Assembly (NCBI GenBank): GCA_025403435.1
Contig: JAJQZP010000256.1
Location: 372,001 to 436,000 of the forward strand
Source: Artocarpus heterophyllus
Taxonomy: Eukaryota > Streptophyta > Magnoliopsida > Rosales > Moraceae
Length of the DNA: 64,000 bases
Direction of reading: 5' to 3'
This document shows, in pieces, positions 46,926 to 57,739 of this stretch. A program made the position numbers and the translations under genes. The notes beneath the pieces are model-generated. The model was not told the DNA's origin. It was given only the letters and a program-made list of their open reading frames with translations, and searched no databases. Position 1 is the stretch's first letter. Each line of letters starts with the position of its first letter.

Positions 46926-46935
46926 TGTGGGGGAT
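46926..46935 (+). other. Polypurine tract of the copia element
   Basis: GTGGGGGAT, directly before the TGTTAGAAAAA start of the right LTR. Confidence 0.75.
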
Positions 46936-47713
46936 TGTTAGAAAAATGGCAATTGGATGAATGAGAAATTGATGCTCATTGGTGGAGATTAATGGAGGTC
47001 ATAAACCCCATGTTGTAACACCCAAAGGTATGGATTAATAGGTGATTATGAGCTTCATAATCATGGAAAATAGAGGGTTACAACCAATGGTTTAATGGGA
47101 GATAATGAGCACCATTATCATGGAAAATGGAGGGTTACAACCAATGGTTTAATGGGAGATAATGAGCACCATTATCATGAAAAATGGAAGGTTGCAACCA
47201 ATGTCATTATGCACATAAATTCTGAATAATGCTCATTATAATGTGGATTGTAACATCTATTTTCTAAGCCTATATAATGAACTCTCCTCCACATGTTTGA
47301 GAGACACACAATTGCATAAAATTTACACTCACCAAGTCATAGAGTCTTTCCTTTGTTTTTCAAATTCCATCTATTTTTGTTGTAGTCATTTTTGGTGATA
47401 GAAGGAAAAAACAGTTTCAAGTTCGCCGGAAACGGTATCCGATAGTGCTGAAGATTCCGTTGTTAGTCGTTGTATCCTGGGAGACAGACGTCCATCAAAT
47501 CCTCGTGCACAACCGGAGGGGACGAATCTGTTTTAAGGAAAGCGTGACCTACACGTGCCTCGACCATTTTTCTATCTAATTTTCACGTTACGTTGCTTCA
47601 ATTGAAGGTTTTGTTGTATCTGTTTTCTTTATTTTCTAATTTTTTTTTTCTTTTCAATTGTAACCTGTTCATATTATTCATTTTATTCAGATTACATGCT
47701 ATATATGATTACA
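46936..47713 (+). mobile_element. 3' LTR of the copia element, with a 57-bp duplication
   Basis: 778 bp. It differs from the 5' LTR mainly by a perfect-period tandem duplication of 57 bp (units starting 47073 and 47130), one extra T in a T-run, and single-base changes such as AATGGAGGTC for AATGGAGATC. Confidence 0.9.
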
Positions 47714-47718
47714 TATAT

Positions 47719-49050
47719 ATATATATATTATATGTGACACTTAATTGTTAATAAACGTATAACGATTCCTAATTAGGTTTCCTCTTTTGGCTATGAATTT
47801 GCATCCAAATCACGCTAACCATGATTTGATTACCACTTAAGCATTTAATCAAGTAGAATCCTCAAGGCTTTCTATCTTAGTCCTGATTGCGTGACCCAGA
47901 AGCTAGAGGATTCCAAGGAAGAAAAAGAGAAGAAAGACATGATTAACAATTGACAATGATGTACGGAGATTCTTGACGTGGGTTTGGGGGCATCAGGCAT
48001 GAAGGCATCCAAGTTTAAAGCCGCCCATAAAAATCACGCGTGTCTCGTTCACAAATATTTGCGGCTGTGAGACAGATGCATGAAAGAAAGCCCTTCTATA
48101 TATATTTACATTTTTGCCCGATTCATCTCCCTTTCCCAATTCAAGTCTCCCGCCAAGTAGCATACTTACATATACATTAATGTTGAGTGAAATGAGCAAG
48201 TAACTATCTCTACATTTTAGTCTTTGGGGATTTTTTTGGCCAATATTTGATTCTATGTGTGCAATTCCAAAAACAAAGTGATTAATAAATAATAAAAATT
48301 CCATTTTTGGGCCTTTGCGAGAAGAATTGGCAGGATATCGAGAAAGAGAAATGCTTTTCAGGTGGGAAAACCTCGAAATTCCAATATTTGAAATTTTTTT
48401 CTACGTAAAGAAGTAAACCCTTTTGAATCCAAAATATTCCACAGCATTTTATTTTTATATATTGTCATCAAAATTTGAACAGTACAACAGTACAATATTT
48501 ACAAAGTCTTTTTTTAGGGAAATTTGTACTTTGTCTCTAAGAATTGACATTTGTCATGCAATATTCATGTCCTGGTTTTGAGTTTTAGTATTCTGCAAAT
48601 TTCTTGTGATTTATCCAATATGCCACGAAATTTTTTGGGGTTGAGTCACTATTGTCATTAACATTTTAATCCAGAACCACAGGACTCTCAAACTTCTTTA
48701 CATAAATGTGCATGTGTCACATATATGTGGCTTTGCCAATCTAATGACTAAGACAAGAATTTTTGTCAAAGAGCTAATAGTTGTGACAAAATTTGATTCA
48801 AATCAAAGACTATGTATATATATATATTAAAATTGTTCCCAACAAGCTTTCATGTTTTAAGAATGTTATATAATAACTACTATATCAAGGCTATTAAAAA
48901 AACATCTTTCTCGTATTATTCATAAACTGGTCTTCCTTTTGATAGCATAGGTGAAGTTGACATTTAAATATATTTTGATAAATAAACATGTAAATTATGA
49001 ACATTATATGTGTGTAGTTTAAATGACCAAGCCTCCTTCTCAAGAATGAA

Positions 49051-49082
<32 letters not shown>

Positions 49083-49142
49083 TGCTGACTTATATGGATT
49101 CCATTGATGTGGGCATATGGTCTGAAATCACAATAAATCTTT
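47719..49142. other. Intergenic sequence, no gene seen
   Basis: AT-rich sequence after the copia element. An (AAT)n microsatellite lies at about 49049-49079. A 103-codon minus-strand frame at 47993-48304 has no known motif and is not called a gene. Confidence 0.45.
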
Positions 49143-51295
49143 TGTCACGCCTCGAAGTATGGGAGGTGACATGACAGATTAGCTAAGTTAATTAAATAAA
49201 ATTTTAATTAAAACACAAGTTAAAGAATTTAATTAATTATGAAAAATGTGACAATTAAAACTTTTTAAAACGATTATTATAATGATAAACAAACAGGTGA
49301 AAAATAAAATACAATAAAATAAGATAAAGAAAAGGAAATATGTGTTGGGTCCCACCAGGCCCACAACTTGTGCACACATACAGAGTATCAACAATAAATA
49401 AAATCACAGCACAGTCCAAAGAGAAAGGAAAGCAATACATGCCTTAATTAATCAATACAAATAACCTCCTCAGGATCTTCTACAACTCGCAAGTTCAGTC
49501 GGCAAACTCTCCATCAATCTTAAGCTAAATTCCACCTAGGGGGAGAAAAAGGGTCTGAAAACACGTAAAAAGTGAACAAAAGGCTCAAGAGGACTATGCT
49601 TTCAATATAGATAAATAATTTAAATATAAGAAAAATAATTAGAAAACAGAATCAAATAGATAAATTCATTTAAATTAATCTTGTCAAAAATCAGTTTGTC
49701 CATAAAGTACCTTTTTATCTTTCCTGGGAAAACCATAATTAGGACCATTGAAGTGGCCCAGCCAGGTTTCGAGACCTGCCCCCAAGGTCGCACGCTACAC
49801 GATCCGATCTCTAAGTATGGTATCATGCCCATCTATACCTTTCTATAATTATTAAAATCTTATTTTACCAAGTATAGTCATTTGCATTCATTATGTGGTT
49901 CACTATGAAAATCACCTCATTCTACTGTTTAAAAAAACAACCAATAAAAATCCTTTTCAATCCATCATTGAAAACATTTTGGTAAAAATCCTTTTGAGGC
50001 CCAAAAATCATTTTATTTTTTTTAAAACTTGGATATCAAGGAAAGGGGTAGAAGTCCTATCTCAATATTAGTACTGATATCCCACACCGTAGTTTCGATC
50101 TGCTATACGTTAGCTCCATGGAATCACGAACAACCTTAGATGTAAACTAAGTTTATCAATATCTAGCTTAAGATACTCTATGTTGCTAAGCTAACTCATG
50201 ATGTCCTAGTGTACCATTTAAGTCCATAAAATCATACTACAAGATTAAAATCTCTATCGGGGTTCAAAACAGTGAAAACAGGTGAAAAATGACAAATTTT
50301 TACTATGCTTGGTCAGCCTATCGGTCTCCCTGGTCCGGCCTGCCAAACTGTGCAGTTTGGCCTATCGGCAGATCAGGTTCGACCTATCGAAGGTTTAAGT
50401 CTAGTTTGCTGGACTCATGAATCCGGCCTGCCGAACTGAAAAATTTTAGAATTTTCTAAAATTTGAGTCTCGGCTTCCCTGAGCTCGAATCTTTAGTTTC
50501 AACCTATTTTTTCATCCCCAGGCATACATAATGATCGTAATTGATAAAAAAAACATAGTAGATTACTTTTTAACATATTTAAACAAGATTTACACAAAGA
50601 TCTTTGAATAAATCCAAAAATGAAGAAAAATAGAGAAAAATAGAAAATCTTGATTTAATCCCTTTTTTTTTATCAAACCAAGCCTAGATTCTAGATGTTT
50701 TGGGTTATACTAACTTAGATTTAGGATTCTCTAAGCTCAGAAGGGGTTGGATTTCAAAATGTAAAGTAAATAGAAAAATTGAAAAAGTTTTGAAAATTTT
50801 GAAAAGTAACCTTGAATTGGACGTTTTGAAGAAGATTGGAGCTTGAATCCTAGTTCCTTGGCTTCAATCAAGCAAGAGGAAGGCTTAGGCTTAGAGTTTT
50901 TGAATCTAAATTTGAGAGAAGGAGAGAAAGAAAGGGAGGCAGTGAGGGAAACGAGAGAGAGAGAGACTGTGTGTGAGCGTGAGAGAGTGAGGGAAAGAGA
51001 GGGAAAGGGAGATATTAATTAAAGAGAGGGGGAGCAAAACCGGTGAAGGAAAAACTATGTACCATCTACGGTTTTGCAAAAAGGACGTGGTTGGTATGTG
51101 ACAAATTGTTTTGTTCTAAAAATTCAAAATAACAAAAAAAAATAATTAAAAGCAATTAAAATGATTAAAATAATTAAAAATAATATTAATTTAGAAATAT
51201 CACAAAATAGTTAAATTAAGTTTAAAAATATATTATGGCACACTAATCTATCATTTTATACACTAATATCATTTAATTAATTTCGAGGCGTTATA
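49143..51295 (-). mobile_element. Second solo LTR of gypsy-type family A, inverted
   Basis: The plus strand starts TGTCACGCCTCGAAGTATGGGAGGTGACATG and ends AATTTCGAGGCGTTATA. On the minus strand this matches the 22845-25029 LTR from start (TATAACGCC for TGTAACGCC) to end (GGCGTGACA). Flanks TCTTT and TATTT give a 5-bp duplication with one mismatch. Shared internal landmarks include the ACCTTGGGGGCAGGTC/GACCTGCCCCCAAGGT block, GAGCCTTTCGCTC/GAGCCTTTTG, and the palindrome array. About 2,153 bp and visibly diverged. Confidence 0.8.
50308..50438. repeat. Degenerate CGGCCTGCCG palindrome array in the second family A LTR
   Basis: About six decayed units: CAGCCTATCGG, CCGGCCTGCCAAACTG, GCAGTTTGGCCTATCGGC, TTCGACCTATCGAA, and ATCCGGCCTGCCGAACTG. 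It occupies the same place in the LTR as the 23695-23890 array, read on the opposite strand. Confidence 0.75.
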
Positions 51296-53399
51296 TATTT
51301 TTTGTTTTCTAGTTTAATCATTGTTACTATAATGACATTTATTATTGCATACTTACTAATTCCACACTTGCTAATAAGATAGCAAGGTTTTAGTCGCTAA
51401 CCAAAAAATATCGTTAACATATATACATCAAACAACGTGTTACTCATCGGGAATCTTTTGAAGCAACGGCGTTGGAGACAAATTATTCGACCTGAACCTT
51501 GCAATCAATCTCAGTGGAAAAAGTGAGAATATCAAATAAAAAAGTCAACGCAACACTTTCAAAGAAAGGAAAAAGAAAAATCATTTTAATCAAAGTCAAG
51601 GAAGGTGTTCTATAATATACTTACAAACTACGTATACTTACAGTTATTGCTTTCCGGCGAGAAATGATCAATGTAGAATTGAACACCTCATATTCGCATG
51701 CTATCGACAAACCGTTGACTCAGAAAAACTACTACAAAATTGAAGTCTTATTATCCTCACTACGATGGTAGTGGCGTCAAGTTTACATATTTTCATAAGT
51801 CAAAATCTGGTAAAATTAAGTCACATATTGATCATGTTAATTAGGTTAGATGTAATTTATGTGCCAATACCACCTTTCTCTAGCTACTACAAATTTTATT
51901 TCAAATGACTCACATATAACGTGGGTTTTATAAAAACCATCAACTGAAAAAAAAAAAAAAGGCATCAGTGTGGACAATTTTTTGTTTTATAGAGTATTTA
52001 AAAACTAAGTTAGAACTCGAAGTTGTAACTTAAATACTGTAGTATATGAGAGTTTTACACTACAACAAACTTTTGTTTCCTACTGTAGCATAGGAGAACT
52101 TTACATCATAACAATTGAAATTTATTAGAAGTTTTTTGTGACCTTTAAACAACAGTTTCCAACAAATAGTAACTTTATTTGCTTCATAATTTAAACTATG
52201 ATTATTATTTTTTTTACTACAGTATTTTCTCTCATAAAAATTAAATTCTTATTTAAAGTTTCTGTTAAATTTATGACGCAGATGGGTCTTGTTTCTTAAA
52301 TTTTATGCGACCTGTTCGTATCAAAATTAGCTTTCGATGAAGCAATCCAAAAAACTGTTGTGGACGGCTTTCTGAGAAACATCCTTTGAAAGTCCCTTCT
52401 ATTTTCTTCTTTTCCTTAATATCCTTTCCCCACCTTTTGTCACTGTGGAATGACTTCGCCGTCCCTTGCTTGCCGTTTGATGTCTCTTCACGTTGTCAGA
52501 TTGATATGAGTATAATTTGATTTTATGATTTTAGTTTAAACTTATAATTTATACAAATTATTAAAAGTATTGTATTATATTTTCTTACTTTAATATTAAT
52601 TTGTTTATATATTTTTTTTACTTTTTATATACTTTTAGTCATTACCATTTTGGTGTAATAAGAGTTAATTTATATGATTTGTGTGTGTCTCTTTTAATCT
52701 AGAATTTTCTTTTGGTTTCTTTAATTGTTTATGTTATGTTTAATAAGATGAAAAAGGAAACAATTTTATGGTTAACTTTAGGCTTAAGGTATATCATTAC
52801 TAGTTAGTTCTTTTTCTTTTTGGTTTACAAAAAGAAATATTTGGGTTTACTATCGGTGTTCTTGATCTTTTAGGGGTCTAGATATCTCTTTTTTTTTTTT
52901 TTTTTTTGGTAATATTAGTAATGTGTTTAAAGCTTTAAGAATTTGTTGGGTAATGCGATTTTGATGTGTTTTTTTTTTTTTTGGTTTAGGATTTTTTTAA
53001 TAAAGATTTGTATTGTTGATGCTTTATGGATTTAAGATTTGGATTTTTGATGTTGTGTTGTTTGATAATTATGTGCTTGAGTGGAATTTAATGTTGGTTC
53101 ACACATATTTTGGGTATATTTCCATCGGATTTTTGTTGACAATTCGAAACATGAGACACTCGTGGATGATGCATTATTTTCTCTCCCTAACATGAGAACG
53201 TCAGTAGGATTCAGAATTTCATTTGGATAACAACAAAAAGAGAAAACTAAATATTAAAATGATCAAATAAAACGACAATTATTACAAAAACCATCTAATA
53301 TGGTAATATAAAAGATGGTTTTTAGATGAGTTATTGTTAACAAGGAATTTAATTCACTCTCGATTTTAGGATTTTGTTTTTTAACCGTTGGTTAAATTT
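51296..53399. other. Intergenic sequence with a decayed MITE, no gene seen
   Basis: AT-rich with several T-runs (for example 52890-52915 and 52965-52982). About 51990-52200 carries ACTGTAGTATATGAGAGTTTTACACTAC and CTACTGTAGCATAGGAGAACTTTACATC, the interior signature of the window's MITE family, with unclear ends. No supported coding sequence. Confidence 0.45.
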
Positions 53400-53520
53400 T
53401 TTTATTTTTTTTTACTAGTGGCTCTACCATATTTTTTTTGATATAAGGGGAGGGAGAATGCTATCTACTTTTGAGTGAGGCTAAGCATGACTCGAACCCT
53501 CAACCTTGCGACCACCCGCC
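53400..53520 (-). mobile_element. tRNA-derived SINE-like remnant
   Basis: On the minus strand GCAAGGTTGAGGGTTCGAGTCATGC contains a B-box-like GGTTCGAGTC (Pol III promoter). It is followed by CCTCACTC... and, after about 80 bp, an A-rich tail region. Any A-box half would lie to the right and is cut off by the LTR copy that starts at 53521. Identification rests on one short motif and an A-rich end, so it is tentative. Confidence 0.35.
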
Positions 53521-54048
53521 TTTTCGGGTAGTCACTTACCTTTCTTTAAACATCATTTCTTAAGAATTAATCTTACTTACTTAGTAAGAAAAATACTGAA
53601 TTAATTTTTTTTCCTTTTCCTTTTAACATCATTGAAAAACATACTTAAAAACTGTTGCGACTTCTGTCGTCATTCAAGTTGAGACCTCGCTCAACACTTG
53701 CCTTTAAAACCATTTCAAATCGTTTCTTAAAACTTAATAAGAAACATTTATTAAATCATAGCTTAAAACTTCACTTTATAATTATATAAAATAGTTCATA
53801 AAATGTATCTTAAAACTTTGAAAACATTTCTTAATACTTTGACTTTATAAAACTTTGACTTTTTTGAACTTTGAAAACATTGTATCAAATAGTAGGAAAA
53901 CATTTTCTCTGTACAGCGAAAACTTACTGTAGTGGTATCCATACTCAAATCTTTGCAATTGTCTTCCGCAGCACCAAGTTCTTCACACACTTCCTATTAG
54001 TCATCTTTAGGACTACCCACAGCAAGAAGGAACTTTTTATGAGCTTAC
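53521..54048 (-). mobile_element. Second copy of the 667-4605 LTR, left piece
   Basis: Aligns with 667 to about 1160 from its first bases (TTTTCGGGTAGTCACTTACC versus TGTTTGGGCAGTCATTTTAC). It continues through CTTACTTACTTAGTAAGAAAAATACT and CTGTTGCGACTTCTGTCG to the GAACTTTTTATGAGC phrase. Broken at CTTAC by the copia element that follows and resumed at 63757. Clearly diverged from the first copy. Confidence 0.85.
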
Positions 54049-56059
54049 TTTTAGACATGTATGCCCTAAGGAGTAAAAATGTAATAAGTTTTTGGAGACA
54101 TTTTTATCAATAAAGAATTTATTTATTATTTATATATACCAAATCTTATCCTCTTTACATTCATATTTGTTGAATGTATGTTAAGCAAACAATAGTCTGA
54201 GACTGTCCTTCTAAACCTTAAGAATTAAGCATATGATGGACAGATTATGCGGCAGACACGATTTTTAAGGTGATGGCTTAAATCATAAGATCCGCAATCA
54301 AGGGAATAAAGTTGGGCACGTTGTTTATGTAAATATTATTATGTTGTCTATATCCCTTTTGGGAGATGGTTTGTCTTGACCATCGGAGGTGGACTCCATG
54401 AATAGAAACATTGGCACGTTGTCATAGGTGACGATGTGCTAGATCGGGACATAAAGTGAATTGATTTGGATTAATAATTTTGTCTCAACAAATCGATTCA
54501 CTTTAGACAATCATTTGTATTGTATCTTAATCCTGAGATGAATAGTGGGCCCGTTGTCTTGACTTGTGTCTTTTGATGTACCAAAGGGTGACACCCACAT
54601 CTTAATAGTGGTATGCATGCCGGTACGTTGGAGGCATGACTCTTGATAGCGTAGACCTGTTATTCATAGATATGGAATCCATAGCTCATCTTTAGGAGTA
54701 ATGATATCCTCTTATATACGTTATCTTGTAATTGAAAAATTGAAGCGCTTAACCATTTGGATACATAGGTGTAACCGAATGGCATACTATCTTTGGATGG
54801 TAAGTTTTTTGATGGTGAGATAATGGAACGTAAGATAAAAATAATCGGAAAAGTAAGACAGAACTTGACCTTAAGCCGATTATGGATAATCATAAGGGGA
54901 TACAATACACTATGATATGTCATGGAGACTTAGCTATACGGACTTCGTAATTCTATGTAGTTCGAGAGTGTAGCTCCAAGCTTTTAGTAGAATAGCGTTA
55001 GAGTTGATAATTATGAAATGTATATCTGGGATATTAGGTTTCATAATTATCGAGAGCTTGAACTATATAGGTCCATTTGGTCCCTTTTGCTAGCTCATAA
55101 CATCCTGTAACGATACGGCATGCTTTTCCAATAATTAGTAACTTATGTCAGATTTATTAGATTGGTTAAAATTTGAAAGAATTAGATAATTCATGTCTGT
55201 TTACCGGTTGAATTAATTTTGTGATAAAATTAATTCAAGATAAACTTGTTGAATGATTGGGATCGGATAATTTTTGTCTGTTTATCGGTTGATTTAATTT
55301 TGGATAAATTAGATCAAGATAAACTTATAGAATTATTGGAAATTCATTTATTTTCTTATAGATTATCTAGATAAAGTTGTTTTGATTAGATAACTTCTTT
55401 ATTGGGTTATTTGAATTAAAACTGAGACTTTATCCTATAAAATCTCGGGTAGAAAATAAAAGATTTGCAGAGATATTTATTCGACAGTTTAGCCTGCCGA
55501 TCTACGTGTTCGGCCTACCGCACATCCTGATCGGCCTACCGATGAGCGAAGGATAAGATTACACATTTTTATGTGGATCTTATCAGATATTGATCTGATT
55601 TTGATTTTGGTTTGAATTTTGAGACCTAATCTAATAAGGACTGACCCTTGGACCAATCTCTATAAATAGGGAGTAAATCTTAAGAGTTACTTAGATAAAT
55701 TGAAAGATTAAGAGTGATACTCTGTTGGTGAGAATCTGAAAACTCCTTGAGAACTTTTGTTCACAAATCACAAATACTAGCTTTGGGTTCTCTCGATTGG
55801 TTGGAAGGAGAGTCACCTGGTGGAAGAGCTGTACGTATGAGCCCACACTCACTCCTGCAGTGGATAGAGAATAGCAAAAAAGACCAGTTGATTGAGGCTC
55901 TTTTGGAACGTTACTTCTCTTCACGTTTTACGAGGGTTCTTCGACAATCAAAGGTTAGTAAGATCTGGTTAATATATGCATATAGCATGTCAAACTTGTG
56001 TTTTGAAAATACTCTAATTTAAAATTTTTAAAATTTTGTTGCGTATTATTTTTCTAATA
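54049..56059 (+). mobile_element. 5' LTR of the decayed copia element
   Basis: 2,011 bp. Contains a CTATAAATAGGGAG TATA-like box near 55660 and three CGGCCTACCG-type palindrome units at 55485-55545. It is also homologous to the older fragment at 28393-30134. Confidence 0.85.
55485..55545. repeat. CGGCCTACCG palindrome units in the 5' LTR
   Basis: Three units: AGCCTGCCGA, TTCGGCCTACCG and GATCGGCCTACCGATG. The partner LTR has an expanded set at 63156-63240. Confidence 0.75.
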
Positions 56060-56061
56060 AT

Positions 56062-56074
56062 TGGTATCAGAGCC
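56062..56074 (+). other. Primer binding site of the decayed copia element
   Basis: TGGTATCAGAGCC two bases after the LTR end, complementary to initiator methionine tRNA. Confidence 0.92.
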
Positions 56075-56574
56075 ATGGTTTTTACATAAATTTACAAGTT
56101 TGTGATCATGTTATATGTATAAATTTAGTGATCTTAATCTCTCCTATACTTGAATTTAATTTTATAGAGAGTTGGAAATCTAGGTTTCTATATATTATAT
56201 GTGTTGTCATGGATTATGTGGTGAATGTTCATTAATTAATTATGGTTGATTAAATCATTATTTAATTAATTAATTATTAATTAATTTATGCCGGTTATGG
56301 TTCCTTAGAGGTTAGAATGTATATCTAGGTTTTCATATGATTAGATAGTGGACTATCATCTTCGTCCAGGAATTCTTATTTATTTAAATTTGTAAGAATT
56401 TTATAATTAAATAATTATACAAAGAGTACGGATTTAGAAGAATACGGATTTAGAAGAATAATGATGGCGCTCCTAGGTATTTCCTGAGTCTCTAATTTTA
56501 TGTTTTTGAATTGTTGAAAATAAAAATGATGAATTGCATTAAAAATTGTATTTTCTAGAATGAGAGATTTCTGC

Positions 56575-56790
56575 TCGGTCGGCATGCCGAACCTCACAGT
56601 TCGGCAGGCCGATGGTCACAGATCGAAAGGCCGTCAGTGGGGCAGAAATCAGGTGGCTCTGGAGACAGGCCGAACTTCTAGTTTGGCAAGCCGACTTTCA
56701 TGAGTCGACAGGCCGATCTTCCTGATCGGCAGGCCAATGGAGCATGGCCGGCAGGCCGATCACCTAGATCGGCTTGTCGATTGAGAGCTG
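56575..56790. repeat. CGGCAGGCCG palindrome array in the copia leader
   Basis: About eight units in the leader between primer site and gag, such as CGGCATGCCGAAC, GTTCGGCAGGCCGATG, GTCGACAGGCCGATC, GATCGGCAGGCCAATG and GCCGGCAGGCCGATC. It is the same motif as in the gypsy-type solo LTRs. Frames open across it are low-complexity and not coding. Confidence 0.8.
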
Positions 56791-57739
56791 GAAAATTTTC
56801 AAAAAAGATGCAATTTTTTCGATGCTGTTTTAATTTTATTTTTGGGACAATTCTGATAAACATTAAATTTGGATATGACCGGAAATATGAAGTATTCGAT
56901 TCATATGAGATTGAAGACTTAAAGATGGGTATTACACGAAGAAGGATACAGCTTGAGGATTCAAGGATGAAGAATCGATAATATGTCTCGATTATTCTCT
57001 TGTAATCTTAGTTTTCTATTCTCTAGGGTGGAACCATAATATTACGGTTATTATTATTTTGCTTGTAGCTTTGTTTGATTGCCTTGCTTGTCTGCATTAT
57101 AATATGATTTGCCATGTATATTGATAACATGTCATATAGAATAGGGAGTGCCGCTCATATTTAAATTGTTCATGCATGATCTTAAAATAAAACCTTGATT
57201 TCAAAAAATTGAGTGGGCGAAGGTTTTCAAAGAGAGGACCTAAGGCCTCCATCATTGGTCCATAGGCAAAACATGGTGGTCCCGACCCCTGGGAAGGGAT
57301 TTCTATCATGTACTAGATTGGATCTTTGAAAGAATAAGGTATTTTAGCATGATTTATGGTTGTACACCCCTAGGTGGTGAATATAAGTCATGGATAAAAT
57401 ATTGAAATAATAGTTATATACTCATGTTAATTTTATTATTAACCTCCCCTAGGAGCTCTGTTAATGAAATTAATGGCCAAAGAAACGATTATTAATAGAT
57501 GCTGGATTATATGGGTCTTGGATGACATATATTAATCAGGAAGGGATCCATGTTCCTGATTGAATTTGGCATGACTCCTCTAAGAGCTTGTTGAATTCTG
57601 AGTTGGGAATTATCGTTGTAAGGTTGTGATATTTTCAAGGTTTTGACACATAAACACATTTGTATGTTTTTACATGATTGTGTTATCTTACTAAATTATT
57701 ATTATATGTTTGCTTATGTTTGGCATATGATTCTTTATT

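Larger units (their letters stand above)
40759..47713 (+). mobile_element. Nearly complete Ty1/copia retrotransposon
   Basis: A 6.95-kb element with LTRs at 40759-41478 and 46936-47713, both starting TGTTAGAAAAATGGC and ending GATTACA. It is flanked by TATAT (40754-40758 and 47714-47718), a consistent but low-complexity target duplication. It has one gag-pol frame, interrupted by two stops, and a GTGGGGGA polypurine tract before the right LTR. Domain order Gag-Pr-Int-RT-RH is the copia order. LTR divergence is a few substitutions plus a 57-bp duplication and one T, so it is young. Confidence 0.92.

Noticed and set aside
47993..48304. 103-codon minus-strand frame
   Set aside because: No family signal. 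A host gene would be expected to show better codon structure or introns with homology.
56415..56981. Frames of 60-93 codons across the copia leader
   Set aside because: Low-complexity translation of the palindrome array; it lies before gag and matches nothing.
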